DNA of 64,000 nucleotides from TA-20 sp035935115. Its GTDB lineage: Archaea > Thermoproteota > Nitrososphaeria > Nitrososphaerales > Nitrosopumilaceae. Below the pieces are notes generated by a model. The model was not told the DNA's origin. It did no database searches and saw only the letters and a list, made by a program, of their open reading frames with translations. Below are positions 52,647 to 61,366 of the stretch, piece after piece. The translations under genes and the position numbers were made by a program. Position 1 is the first letter of the stretch. Each line of letters starts with the position of its first letter. The stretch covers positions 97,381-161,380 of the forward strand of contig DASYXK010000002.1 of assembly GCA_035935115.1 (NCBI GenBank), read 5' to 3'.

Positions 52647-52958
52647 TTGTCAAAATGGATAAAGGCGTGTAGTACAAAAGAACTGGAAAAGGGTGAGATG
52701 CTTGATTTTGATCATGATGATAAAAAAATTCTTTTAGCAAATCTCAACGGCAAAATATATGCCACTGACAGAATATGCACACATGCAGAAGCTGATCTCT
52801 CAGGTGGAATTTTAAGTGATGAGGGAGTGACATGTCCCTTGCATCTTTCAACTTTTAATCTTGAGACAGGAGTACCGCAAAACCTTCCTGCCGAAGTACC
52901 TCTTAAAACCTACAATGTTAAAATAGAACAAAATGAGATCTATGTTGAGGTTGGATAA
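52647..52958 (+). CDS. Rieske-type [2Fe-2S] ferredoxin
   Basis: A small soluble Rieske protein (103 aa from TTG 52647; in-frame starts upstream lie inside sufD and are less likely). The cluster ligands are CTHAEADLSGG (C-x-H) and CPLHLSTF (C-x2-H). The position between sufD and sufS suggests it supplies electrons for cluster assembly, a role often proposed for Rieske genes in SUF operons. Confidence 0.9.
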   Translation: MSKWIKACSTKELEKGEMLDFDHDDKKILLANLNGKIYATDRICTHAEADLSGGILSDEGVTCPLHLSTFNLETGVPQNLPAEVPLKTYNVKIEQNEIYVEVG

Positions 52959-52960
52959 AT

Positions 52961-54205
52961 TTGCAAACTAGTGTAATCAATATAGAAAGCATCAGAAACG
53001 ACTTTCCTATTCTAAAACGCAAGATTCACAAAGATAAACCTCTTGTTTATTTTGACAATGCGGCAACAACACAAAAACCAATTCAAGTAATAGATGCTAT
53101 TAGCAATTATTATCTTAATTATAATTCTAACATACACAGAGCAGTGCATGAGCTTGCAGAAGAAGCAACTGCGGCATACGAACTTACAAGAGACAAGGTT
53201 GCAAAATTCATCAACGTAAAAAACCGTGAAGAACTGATCTTTGTTAGGGGAACAACAGAAGCAATCAACCTTGTTGCATATTCTTGGGGAAGACAAAATG
53301 TACAAAAAGATGACATTGTTGTAACAACTGAATATGAGCATCACAGCAACATTGTACCATGGCAACTCTTGACAAAAGAAAAAGGAGCCAAACTTGAATA
53401 TATTGGAGTAGATGACAATGGTGAGCTCATACTTGACCAACTAGATACATATCTGGATACTGGAAAGGTAAAGCTTGTAACATTTAGTCAAATGTCAAAT
53501 GTTTTAGGAACAATAAGCAAGACTGAAGAGATAATCAAAAAATGCCATCAAAAGGGAGTACGGGTACTAGTTGATGGAGCTCAATCTGTTCCACATCTAA
53601 AAGTAGACATACAAAAACTAGACTGTGACTTTTTTGCATTCTCAGCTCACAAGATGCTTGGCCCAACAGGTGTCGGAGTATTGTGGGCAAGAAGGGAACT
53701 GCTAGAAAACATGGTTCCATTTAACGCAGGAGGAGATATGATAAGAGAGGTACACAAGTATGAGACAACTTGGAATGACTTACCATACAAGTTTGAGGCT
53801 GGAACTCCAAACATTGCAGATGTAATTGGATTTTCTGCTGCTTTAGACTATCTTGATAAGATAGGTATGGACAAAGTGCGTGAACATGAAGTTGAATTAA
53901 CCAAATATGCTCTTGACAAAATTTCTGCAGTAAAAGGAATGATTCTATACGGACCACCAGATGTTACAAAACGAGGAGGAGTCATTTCATTTAATCTTGG
54001 AGATATACACCCGCATGATCTTGCTACAATAATAGATGAAGATGGTATTGCTATACGATCTGGTCATCACTGTGCACAAGTTTTGATGGAAAGATTAGAT
54101 GTTTCTGCAACATCTCGCGCAAGCTTTTATATCTATAACACAAAAGAGGAAGTGGATGTTTTTATCAGGTCACTTAATAGAGCTAGGGAGCTGTTTAGAC
54201 TTTGA
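52961..54205 (+). CDS. sufS: Cysteine desulfurase SufS
   Basis: A PLP-dependent enzyme that takes sulfur from cysteine for Fe-S clusters. YFDNAATTQKP near residue 28, ELIFVRGTTEAINLVA, VDGAQSVPHLKVDIQ and the PLP Lys in FFAFSAHKMLGPTGVGVLWA; the active Cys is in IRSGHHCAQVLM. The start is TTG 52961, 2 bp after the Rieske gene. It overlaps sufU by 4 bp. Confidence 0.95.
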   Translation: MQTSVINIESIRNDFPILKRKIHKDKPLVYFDNAATTQKPIQVIDAISNYYLNYNSNIHRAVHELAEEATAAYELTRDKVAKFINVKNREELIFVRGTTEAINLVAYSWGRQNVQKDDIVVTTEYEHHSNIVPWQLLTKEKGAKLEYIGVDDNGELILDQLDTYLDTGKVKLVTFSQMSNVLGTISKTEEIIKKCHQKGVRVLVDGAQSVPHLKVDIQKLDCDFFAFSAHKMLGPTGVGVLWARRELLENMVPFNAGGDMIREVHKYETTWNDLPYKFEAGTPNIADVIGFSAALDYLDKIGMDKVREHEVELTKYALDKISAVKGMILYGPPDVTKRGGVISFNLGDIHPHDLATIIDEDGIAIRSGHHCAQVLMERLDVSATSRASFYIYNTKEEVDVFIRSLNRARELFRL

Positions 54206-54642
54206 GTAGTGCAGATATTTATCGAGAGATCATTTTAGATTATTACAGGAATCCAAGAAATTATGGGAAAATAGAAAACCCCGACATTTCACAAAAAGAT
54301 AGCAATCCATTATGTGGCGATGAGCTTGAAATGCACATCAATCTTAGAGACAACCAGGTTTCTGATGTGAAATTTACAGGAAAAGGCTGTGCAATAAGTC
54401 AGGCTAGTGCTTCAATGTTAACAGAACTTATCATGGGTAAAGATTTTGACTTTGTAAAAAAACTAACAAAAGAAGACATACTTGAAAACCTTGGCTTGCA
54501 TGACCTTGGGCCTGCAAGAATAAAATGTGCTTTGTTATCTCTTAAGGTTCTAAAGTATGGCATCTACTCATATGTCTCTGACAAGCTAAAAGATACAGTT
54601 TCTGCCGATAAGATAAAAGAAGAAGCATCAGGTCTCTTCTAA
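54202..54642 (+). CDS. sufU: SufU/IscU-type scaffold or sulfur-acceptor protein
   Basis: A 146-aa IscU-fold protein with NPLCGDELEMHI, GKGCAISQASASMLTELI and ARIKCALLSLKVLK, giving the three Cys of the active site. It would accept sulfur from SufS or build a cluster. The TTG start overlaps the sufS stop (TTGAG). It ends the suf operon proper. Confidence 0.93.
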   Translation: MSSADIYREIILDYYRNPRNYGKIENPDISQKDSNPLCGDELEMHINLRDNQVSDVKFTGKGCAISQASASMLTELIMGKDFDFVKKLTKEDILENLGLHDLGPARIKCALLSLKVLKYGIYSYVSDKLKDTVSADKIKEEASGLF

Positions 54643-54643
54643 A

Positions 54644-54979
54644 TTGGTTAATAGCTCTGTAGTTATTCCATTACAAATTAGAAAAATAATTTATGAAAAG
54701 TTCAATGATACTAATCTGAGATTTACAAACGACGAGATCTTTGAGATGCTAAAGGGTAGCATTGACCAGTCCTTGACAATCGATGATATGCCGCCATTTT
54801 TTAAACAACTACACAATGACAGCCTTTTAAGACCAATCGCGCAGGATTTTACCACCCAGTGGTACAAACTTTTTGCAGAAGTCGAGAAATTTAAGTGTAA
54901 TTCGTGTAATTTAGAAATACATTTGGGAAAATTGGAACCAAGAGTATGTCCAAACTCAGAATGTAAAGCTACTTTTTAG
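54644..54979 (+). CDS. Hypothetical zinc-ribbon protein downstream of suf
   Basis: TTG-started, 111 aa, one base after sufU. Residues 1-80 are helical and could be a winged helix (RFTNDEIFEMLKGSIDQSLTIDD). The C terminus is a zinc ribbon (CNSCNLEIHL and CPNSECKATF; about residues 86-109). It might be a regulator of the suf operon, but this is inference. It converges with pgk by an 11-bp overlap. Confidence 0.7.
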   Translation: MVNSSVVIPLQIRKIIYEKFNDTNLRFTNDEIFEMLKGSIDQSLTIDDMPPFFKQLHNDSLLRPIAQDFTTQWYKLFAEVEKFKCNSCNLEIHLGKLEPRVCPNSECKATF

Positions 54980-56180
54980 ATCTATATCTTTCTGCGGCCT
55001 CTTCTAGAGACTGAATCATTGGCAGCTTGACTCCTGCCAAGTATAACACCAATGCACCACCAGCAGTACTGATGTGGTTTATCTTATCTGTCAAGCCGTA
55101 TCTTTTGAGCGCTGCAGTAAGATGCCCACCGCTTACAATGGTGGTAGCAAAAGAATCTGCAACTCCCCTGAGTAAGCTCTCAGTACCAAACTTGAATTTC
55201 TCATTTTCAAAAAATCCTGCAGGACCACTCATAAAAACAGTTCCTGCACCATGTATTGATTTAATGTAATAGTCTACTGATTTTGGTCCAAGATCAAGTA
55301 TCTGGTCACCTTTTCCTAATTCCCGTACATCCATCTCTACTCTGGAACCATCCCTTTCTATTGCAATATCTACTGGCAGTGAAAAAACATCTGGATATTC
55401 TCCAATAAGAGAATGAGCTTTTGAAACTACTTCCTCTTCTTGTTTTATACCAAGAGGGAACTTTATTCGTCCCTGTGCCCGCATGAACACGTTTGCAATA
55501 ACTCCAGTAAGCAAGACCTGATCCGCTCGTCCATTTTGAATTAATGTCTCTATTGCCTCAAGTCTATCGTTGACTTTGGAACCTCCTAATACCACAACAT
55601 GTGGGGATTTGGCTACAGTCATTATCTCATCTAATCTTCTGACCTCTCTTTCAACAAGCCTTCCGGCACATGCAGGAAGTATATGGGAAAATCCTATGAT
55701 TGAAGGATGTGCTCTATGAGAGCTTGGAAAAGAATCAATCACACAAAGATCAAAAAGCTTTGAAAGCCTGCTGACCATGATTGTCTTAGAAGCATTATCT
55801 GGAGTAAATTCATAGTTTTCCTCCGCACAAAGTCTCAGATTGTCAAGCAAAATTATGTCACCATTTTTCATATTTTTTATTTCCTTTTGTGCTTCTGAAC
55901 CAATAATATCTTCAACATATTTTATATCCCGACCTAAAACTTGTGAAAGAACTTTGGCATGGTTTTCCATTCCGGTATAATCTTTATTTCCAACTCTTCC
56001 TTGATGGGAAGCAATAACAACTTTTGAATCCTCTAGATCTTTTAATGACTCAGTTGATTCTCGTATCCTGCTTGTTTCCAAGATCTGCATAGTTTTAGGA
56101 TCCATCGGGCTATTCATATCGACACGCAAAAAGACAGTCTTCCCTTTGGTGTCAAGCTCATCAAGGGTTAGGATCCTCAC
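54969..56180 (-). CDS. pgk: Phosphoglycerate kinase
   Basis: Interconverts 1,3-bisphosphoglycerate and 3-phosphoglycerate. FLRVDMNSPMD near residue 17 and the nucleotide-binding C-terminal GPAGFFENEKF, SGGHLTAALKRYG and STAGGALVLYLAG match archaeal Pgk. It is 403 aa and starts with GTG 56180. In an autotroph this would act in gluconeogenesis. Confidence 0.93.
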   Translation of the reverse strand: MRILTLDELDTKGKTVFLRVDMNSPMDPKTMQILETSRIRESTESLKDLEDSKVVIASHQGRVGNKDYTGMENHAKVLSQVLGRDIKYVEDIIGSEAQKEIKNMKNGDIILLDNLRLCAEENYEFTPDNASKTIMVSRLSKLFDLCVIDSFPSSHRAHPSIIGFSHILPACAGRLVEREVRRLDEIMTVAKSPHVVVLGGSKVNDRLEAIETLIQNGRADQVLLTGVIANVFMRAQGRIKFPLGIKQEEEVVSKAHSLIGEYPDVFSLPVDIAIERDGSRVEMDVRELGKGDQILDLGPKSVDYYIKSIHGAGTVFMSGPAGFFENEKFKFGTESLLRGVADSFATTIVSGGHLTAALKRYGLTDKINHISTAGGALVLYLAGVKLPMIQSLEEAAERYRSKK

Positions 56181-56443
56181 GGCGATCCTATCTTTTTGAG
56201 TGGTTAAAATCTTTTACAATCAATCCAAAAAATAATCATTAGAACTTTTTCCTAGAAAATTTTTACTACACATATATGTAATGTTGGATCTACAGATAAG
56301 CGATCTGATTTTTAATTTCAGTTTTGACTATTTTAATGGATTACTTGGGCACAATTTGAAGGTAAAACTTTCCATCTCATTTTAATATGGAATAATTGGC
56401 GTTTAGGTAAGCATGCCAGAAAGAACTGTTAGGAGTGGGTTAG

Positions 56444-57109
56444 ATGCAACAGTGGCTTTTTGATCTAAGATCTAGAAAATTCATCTTACTTCTTGTATTT
56501 TTTTTAACCCTTACATGTCTTGCCTACACAAAAATTATTTTTCCACTAGATAATGGTATGGAAAATTATGTTCATTCACTAGGACATAATGCTGCTGTGG
56601 ATCTAGCAATGCAGATCTTCACAGAAACTGGCTGGATTTTGTATCTTGTCATTACCAGCTTTATCTTATTAATTAAAAAAGAGACTAGAAGGTTAGGACT
56701 TGTCTTACTGCTTTCTATAATAGTAGGAAGTATGCTTTCGGCATATCTGCGATGTTACATAGGATATGAAGCGCCTACTTTGAAATTTGAGGGAGCCCAT
56801 CTGGGTATAACATCAGCAGCTGACATTGGGGTCCCTTGTACTATTGATGGATCTTTTCCAGCAGGCCATACGGTAAGGACTACAATTTTTGCATTTGTCT
56901 TAGGATTTGCTTTATCAAAGCGATTTCCAAGGGGATGTTACCTTTTGTGGATATATCCAATACTGGTATCAATGAGTCGAGTATACCTGATGCAGCAATT
57001 TCCACTGGATCTCGTTGGGGGGGCTCTTCTTGGGTTGCTTGTTGCAAATATAGTGTCAAGAATTCTTAAACTGGAATTGATATTTGTAAATCAAAAACCT
57101 AATTCTTGA
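56444..57109 (+). CDS. PAP2-like membrane protein with degenerate catalytic site
   Basis: A 221-aa protein with about six membrane helices. The phosphatase motif 2 is kept (SFPAGHTVR), but motif 3, normally SRxxxxxHxxxD, reads SRVYLMQQFPLD: the nucleophilic His is Gln. Motif 1 (Lys...Arg-Pro) is also altered (LRCYIGYEAP). So it may be inactive or have a changed reaction. No neighbour indicates its role. A small open frame of 34 codons lies at 56281-56385 in the 263-bp gap upstream. Confidence 0.75.
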   Translation: MQQWLFDLRSRKFILLLVFFLTLTCLAYTKIIFPLDNGMENYVHSLGHNAAVDLAMQIFTETGWILYLVITSFILLIKKETRRLGLVLLLSIIVGSMLSAYLRCYIGYEAPTLKFEGAHLGITSAADIGVPCTIDGSFPAGHTVRTTIFAFVLGFALSKRFPRGCYLLWIYPILVSMSRVYLMQQFPLDLVGGALLGLLVANIVSRILKLELIFVNQKPNS

Positions 57110-57402
57110 AAAACCTTTGAGCTTATCAAAACCATTGCAAAATGTTCTTTGTCATAAGTATAAATCCAATATCTGACATCGCGTTCCTGTTTTGTTTTAC
57201 GTAATCCAAAGTTTAGTTCATTCATAATTGTAAAACCTATTTTTTTTGCTGTCTTCTTATCGTTTGTCATTAGTAATAAAAAAGCCCCCCTCTGAGTGGT
57301 AAACCCCAATTTTACCATCTCGGATGCAATGTCTGCTGATTGATTTTCATCAGTAATATGAAATGTTTTAGATACTGGAATTTGGGATGGATGAAATTCC
57401 AT
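57091..57402 (-). CDS. Hypothetical protein, 103 aa
   Basis: An ATG-started alpha/beta protein with SADIASEMVKLGFTTQRGAFLLL and KIGFTIMNELNFGLRKTKQER. It lacks known motifs. Its 3' end overlaps the PAP2-like gene by 19 bp (convergent). Confidence 0.6.
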   Translation of the reverse strand: MEFHPSQIPVSKTFHITDENQSADIASEMVKLGFTTQRGAFLLLMTNDKKTAKKIGFTIMNELNFGLRKTKQERDVRYWIYTYDKEHFAMVLISSKVFQELGF

Positions 57403-57561
57403 ATGTTTTTTTTATATTTGCCAAATAAAATCTACTTGGTTGTATTAACTCGTATTTTAAAAATTTACTAAAAAGCCACAAAACATGTTAAAAATATTAA
57501 CTTTTATGTCAACTACTGATCATAACACAAACTTAATCTGCTTTAAAATCTCTAAACCCCT

Positions 57562-58428
57562 ATGACATCCCTTTCGGACCTTGTTAAATCATACAAAAAC
57601 AAGAAAATTGAGGCTACAAAACGCAGAAGACAAGCAGAAAATAAACTAAAATCGGTTATTTCGCTCAAAAGAAGATCGTCATCAGGACTTGGTTCCCTAG
57701 AAAAAAGAAAAGAAAACACCACTAGCAAAAAGGGGGATATCGCACAGCTACTTAACCAATATTTGGCCCAAAGAGACAGTATTCAAAGGCTGAAAATATC
57801 AGCAGAAGAAAGACTAAGACAAGAGCAGGAAGCAAGGGACCAATCTCAACAACAAGGTGAGTATGCTGAACCAGAGGAAAGGGCACGTGCTCTTGAGAGA
57901 CTAAAAATTGCAGACGATAAAATAGCAGAATTAGAATCTGAAATTAAACAAAGAAATCATGGAGAAGAACGACTCGTCAAGATTATTGCTGATTTAGAAA
58001 AACAAAAAGCCAAAAATGATATGGAACTCAGAAATCAATCTCATTCAAAACCGTCACTTTTGGAACAATTAAAATCAAGTGCCAAGGAAGAGGAACGTCT
58101 TCGTCCACATGTTCAATCATTGATAAAACAAGAAGCAAAGGCAAAAAGTGACCTAGCTAAAATTATACAAAGACTAGAGCTTGCAAAAGCAGCAAAAAGA
58201 AAAGCAGACGCAAAAAGAAGAGCTGAAGCAAAAAGAAGAGCGGCAGCAAAAAGAAAAGCGCAAAGAAAGGCAGCTGCAAAAAGAAGAAAGGCAACAAAAA
58301 GATTAAAGACTAGAACAAAAAAAGCAGCAAAAAGAAAAATGCAAAAACGAAAGGCGCCAAAAAGGAAAGCTCCTAAAAGAAAAGCAAAACGCAAACCAGG
58401 TAAAAAATCTAAAAGAGCAAGAAGATAG
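57562..58428 (+). CDS. Coiled-coil protein with histone-H1-like Lys/Arg-rich tail
   Basis: ATG 57562; 288 aa. Residues about 1-205 are charged, mostly coiled coil. The last 80 residues consist of KRKA/KRRA/APKRKA repeats with about half Lys or Arg and many Ala and Pro, like the tail of linker histones. Such a tail would bind nucleic acid strongly. A role in chromosome or ribosome binding is plausible but unproven. Confidence 0.8.
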   Translation: MTSLSDLVKSYKNKKIEATKRRRQAENKLKSVISLKRRSSSGLGSLEKRKENTTSKKGDIAQLLNQYLAQRDSIQRLKISAEERLRQEQEARDQSQQQGEYAEPEERARALERLKIADDKIAELESEIKQRNHGEERLVKIIADLEKQKAKNDMELRNQSHSKPSLLEQLKSSAKEEERLRPHVQSLIKQEAKAKSDLAKIIQRLELAKAAKRKADAKRRAEAKRRAAAKRKAQRKAAAKRRKATKRLKTRTKKAAKRKMQKRKAPKRKAPKRKAKRKPGKKSKRARR

Positions 58429-58473
58429 CAAATCTACGCTTCATTAATATTGTATTACTCCATATTTTAGCCC

Positions 58474-59250
58474 ATGTCACTTCCTCAAAAGATAACTGTA
58501 GAGGTGTCCGAAATGCCAAAATTAAAAAATCCAAAACTTGTTTGCGGTTTACCTGGAAGTGGTTTTGTGGGAAAACTAGCAGTAGATTATCTAATTGAAG
58601 AGCTTAAAGGAGTCCAATTTGCAAACATATTTTCATCATCATTTCCGCCACAAGTTCTGATTCAACCAGACGGCACAACAGACCTCATGAAAAATACTCT
58701 ATACTATTGCAAATCTAAAACAAATGATATAGTACTATTAGCAGGCGATGCTCAACCAGTGTCTCCTGAAAGCGAATATGCCATGGCAGAAGAAATTGCA
58801 AAAATTTGTGAAAAACTTGGAATTGAAACAATCTATACACTAGCTGCTTACATAACAGGAACCTTTTCAAAAATACCAAAGGTTTACGGAACAAGTACCT
58901 CACTAAAAGTTGTCAATGAATTTTCAAAACAAGGTGTCTTTACTATGAACAATGGAAGCATAACTGGTATGAATGGATTGATTATCGGAGTTGGAAAAAC
59001 AAAAGGAATTACAGGAATATGTTTGCTGGGTGAAACCTCTGGATATGTTGTTGATGCAGTGGCATCAAAGGCAGTTTTAGAAATTCTTTCCAAGATGTTA
59101 GGAATAAAACTTGACATGACAAGTCTTAACAAAAAGGCACAGGATACTGAAAAACTGATAAAAACAATTGAGGATCAGATGGGACAAAGACCATCTGGCG
59201 AACCACTACCACTGTCCCAGCAAGACAAAAAATTGGGATACATTAGTTGA
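58474..59250 (+). CDS. Proteasome assembly chaperone (PAC2 family)
   Basis: An archaeal PAC2-type ATP-grasp-like protein of 258 aa with LVCGLPGSGFVGKLAVDYLI near residue 22, FPPQVLIQPDG, LLAGDAQPVSPESEYAMAEEIA and GMNGLIIGVGK. The family acts in assembly of the 20S proteasome or similar complexes. A neighbouring small membrane protein starts 2 bp downstream. Confidence 0.85.
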   Translation: MSLPQKITVEVSEMPKLKNPKLVCGLPGSGFVGKLAVDYLIEELKGVQFANIFSSSFPPQVLIQPDGTTDLMKNTLYYCKSKTNDIVLLAGDAQPVSPESEYAMAEEIAKICEKLGIETIYTLAAYITGTFSKIPKVYGTSTSLKVVNEFSKQGVFTMNNGSITGMNGLIIGVGKTKGITGICLLGETSGYVVDAVASKAVLEILSKMLGIKLDMTSLNKKAQDTEKLIKTIEDQMGQRPSGEPLPLSQQDKKLGYIS

Positions 59251-59251
59251 C

Positions 59252-59851
59252 ATGATAAGACGGGGACCAATTGTCATGATAATTGGTGTAATAATGATAA
59301 TTGTAGCATTTGCAATTGTGTATTCTATCATTCCGCCAACTTCTAGTATGGGCGAAAATTTTTTCCCTGCACCAGAAAACATGTTTGACTCTGTAACAGA
59401 AAACCAAAAAATTGAACCTGGTACATCTTTTGCATTTTCCCATACTACAAGAACATCTCAGGTACCCCTAATGTGGGGATTGCACATCCTAGACTATCAG
59501 CAAGATGACCGTGTTTCTATTACTGTATCAAACATTTTTGGTGACAAATTTGGCTCATTTGACGAGGGAGATCCAATTTTCATAAAGTCATTTGTGATAC
59601 CAAAGGTAGGTACCTACAGCTTTGATGTGGAAAATAAAGGCAAAAATCCTGTAACTGTAGCCATGATGTTTACTGAAAATCCCGAAAAATCAAAAGCACT
59701 AACTGATCCGAATTCAACATTTCACAAAAGCATAGTGCCATTAGCTATTGCTGGTCTTCTTGTGATTGTAGGAATTATTGTATTAATTTCTGGAATAATT
59801 CTTAGCGTAGTGGACTGGAAAAAAGGAAAGAATCAATCACGATATATCTAA
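59252..59851 (+). CDS. Two-helix membrane protein, 199 aa
   Basis: ATG 59252. A first helix (about residues 8-28, IVMIIGVIMIIVAFAIVYSI), an extracellular domain of about 120 residues rich in beta strands, and a second helix near the C terminus (about 165-187) with a basic end. No motif. It follows the PAC2 gene by 1 bp and is probably cotranscribed with it. Confidence 0.72.
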   Translation: MIRRGPIVMIIGVIMIIVAFAIVYSIIPPTSSMGENFFPAPENMFDSVTENQKIEPGTSFAFSHTTRTSQVPLMWGLHILDYQQDDRVSITVSNIFGDKFGSFDEGDPIFIKSFVIPKVGTYSFDVENKGKNPVTVAMMFTENPEKSKALTDPNSTFHKSIVPLAIAGLLVIVGIIVLISGIILSVVDWKKGKNQSRYI

Positions 59852-60147
59852 AATTCTACTACATTTAGTTTGCCGTATTTTCCTACGTTCAGAGAATTTT
59901 CGCCTTTGAAGCTATTGATGTAACCATTTTCAACTGTGACTTTGGAGCCTGCCTTTACCATTTTGATTTGTGCATCCCACAAAGTTAGTTTGATCTGACC
60001 TGTTTCATCTTTTAGAATGGCATCTGCAACTTGAGCTTGTCCGCCTGCTTTCAGATTTACAGTTCTTGGTTCGCCAATGCTTTCGATTGTACCTTCTACG
60101 GTATCAAGTTTTGTCATTCCGCTTCTGAGCTGGTTTATACTAGTCAT
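59848..60147 (-). CDS. OB-fold nucleic-acid-binding protein (RPA-like)
   Basis: A single 99-aa OB domain with SGMTKLDTVEGTIESIGEPRTV, VADAILKDETGQIKLTLWDAQI and VENGYINSFKGENSLNVGKYGKL, the pattern of archaeal RPA or single-stranded-DNA-binding domains. It may be an accessory single-stranded DNA or RNA binder. It converges with the membrane protein by a 4-bp overlap. Confidence 0.85.
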   Translation of the reverse strand: MTSINQLRSGMTKLDTVEGTIESIGEPRTVNLKAGGQAQVADAILKDETGQIKLTLWDAQIKMVKAGSKVTVENGYINSFKGENSLNVGKYGKLNVVEF

Positions 60148-60254
60148 CAGACAAATTTTTCATGTTCAAATAATAAGTGTTTTGATATCAAGTTCTGTTC
60201 AGAAGCTGGGGGTTAGACAACTATTTTTCTCGCTGTTCAGTTTCGGGTGATAAT

Positions 60255-60584
60255 CTAATATCCGCTTCCATAACTTGTTGTCTCTGTCTTTGGAATCATC
60301 AACCAAATCCAGAAAAGAATAAACAAGATTACAATAATAGCAACAAAAACACCTAAGATGTCATTTTGAACTGCATTAACCCAATTTACTAACTGAATGT
60401 AGAAAGAATTAGCAGTTTCAGTTGCTGTATTCTCTGCTTGTTTTCCTGTAAATCCAATCACAAATAATGTACCAAAAATTAAAGCGAATCCAATCGTGAT
60501 ACCTAATAATATTTTCATCTGTCGTCTATGTCTACGCATTTTCCTCTTTTCTTGGAAAAATCTTCTTTTCCAATAATTTCCCAT
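60255..60584 (-). CDS. Two-helix membrane protein, 109 aa
   Basis: A very basic N terminus (WKRRFFQEKRKMRRHRRQMK) that should stay in the cytoplasm, a first helix (about residues 25-47), an external loop, and a second helix (about residues 75-98) with a Tyr/Gly-rich C-terminal end. No known family. It follows the transposase remnant by 4 bp on the same strand. Confidence 0.65.
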   Translation of the reverse strand: MGNYWKRRFFQEKRKMRRHRRQMKILLGITIGFALIFGTLFVIGFTGKQAENTATETANSFYIQLVNWVNAVQNDILGVFVAIIVILFILFWIWLMIPKTETTSYGSGY

Positions 60585-60588
60585 TTTA

Positions 60589-60834
60589 CTATCGAGATCT
60601 TTTGGATGCCAACTTGATTAAAGTTTCTATTTTGTTTTGTCCTAAATCTAGCTTGATCCCAGCCTGCTCAGCAGGAGTTTTCTTAATTGAACTATGATCT
60701 CTGATGAAATTATAATGTATTCTCATGGCATCGATTAGCTTCTGTGCTGATTCCTTGTGATCCATTCCACGCATTACTTTCTCTCTATCTCTAAAGACTC
60801 CGTTCAAGCGTTCTACCTTTTGATTTAATCCCAT
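60589..60834 (-). pseudogene. Transposase fragment (3' part of an IS element)
   Basis: An 81-residue frame that matches the C-terminal end of a DDE-type transposase as found in archaeal insertion sequences: VERLNGVFRDREKVMRGMDH, then AQKLIDAMRIHYNFIRDHSSIKKTPAEQAGI. The Glu of DDE would be near this start (VERLNG). Upstream the frame stays open for only about eight more codons, so the catalytic part is absent. It is a remnant of an old insertion. No inverted repeats were seen. Confidence 0.7.
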
Positions 60835-60839
60835 TGGGT

Positions 60840-60941
60840 TTAGTGTAGCTTTACTAAGTTATGTCCTGATGTAAGGAATCCATATAGAAATACGCAGAAA
60901 ACTCCGAATACGGCAACTGCTATGATTAATCTCAAATTCAC
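60840..60941 (-). CDS. Possible 33-aa single-helix membrane peptide
   Basis: GTG 60941 to TAA 60840 encodes a peptide with a strong membrane helix (LRLIIAVAVFGVFCVFLYGF) and a short polar tail. It sits just upstream of the transposase remnant. The hydrophobic composition fits a small membrane peptide but could be chance in AT-rich DNA. Confidence 0.3.
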   Translation of the reverse strand: MNLRLIIAVAVFGVFCVFLYGFLTSGHNLVKLH

Positions 60942-61004
60942 ATTGTAGCTATATGATAATGGAGATTTATGGATTTTATCACAAACTTGAATCGTTGCTG
61001 AGGT

Positions 61005-61292
61005 TTATTGGCTTAGAACTAAAAGAAACCTTGCAATATGTTTGTGATTAGAAAACTCGTCTAGTTGTTTTTTTATTGATTTTACAATAACATCGTATGC
61101 ATTGCTGTATAATTGTTTGAGTATTTCATTAAGGTATTCAGGATGATCATAACAATCAGGCAGATAACAATGATATTCTTTGTATAGTGATTCTATTACC
61201 TTTTCATAGACTGGTTTTCCAATCTCAAAAAGGGCTTTTTCAACGGCCAAACTTACCAGTGCCTTTCTTACTATATCATAATCGTATTCCAA
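61005..61292 (-). CDS. Small lineage-specific protein (NitrOD5-like)
   Basis: TTG-started, 95 aa, helical. The pattern VEKALFEIGKPVYEKVIESLYKEYHCYLPDCYDHPEYLNEIL, then an IVKSIKKQLDEF end, resembles the NitrOD5 output domain of this phylum, where it follows sensory domains. That is from memory and tentative. Here it stands alone without a sensor. A C-x4-C pair is present. Confidence 0.65.
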   Translation of the reverse strand: MEYDYDIVRKALVSLAVEKALFEIGKPVYEKVIESLYKEYHCYLPDCYDHPEYLNEILKQLYSNAYDVIVKSIKKQLDEFSNHKHIARFLLVLSQ

Positions 61293-61366
61293 CTAAACCC
61301 CATCTTACGTCAAATCTTTTAAAATGAAAATAATTGTAGCATGTAATGTAATATTACAACAACTAC

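Noticed and set aside
56281..56385. 34-codon open frame in the pgk / PAP2-like gap
   Set aside because: It has a TATATATG-like upstream box, but the product is short and of low complexity with no other support.
58113..58394. Antisense open frame opposite the Lys/Arg-rich tail
   Set aside because: The Ala/Phe/Leu pattern is simply the complement of AAA/AGA/GCA codons on the sense strand.
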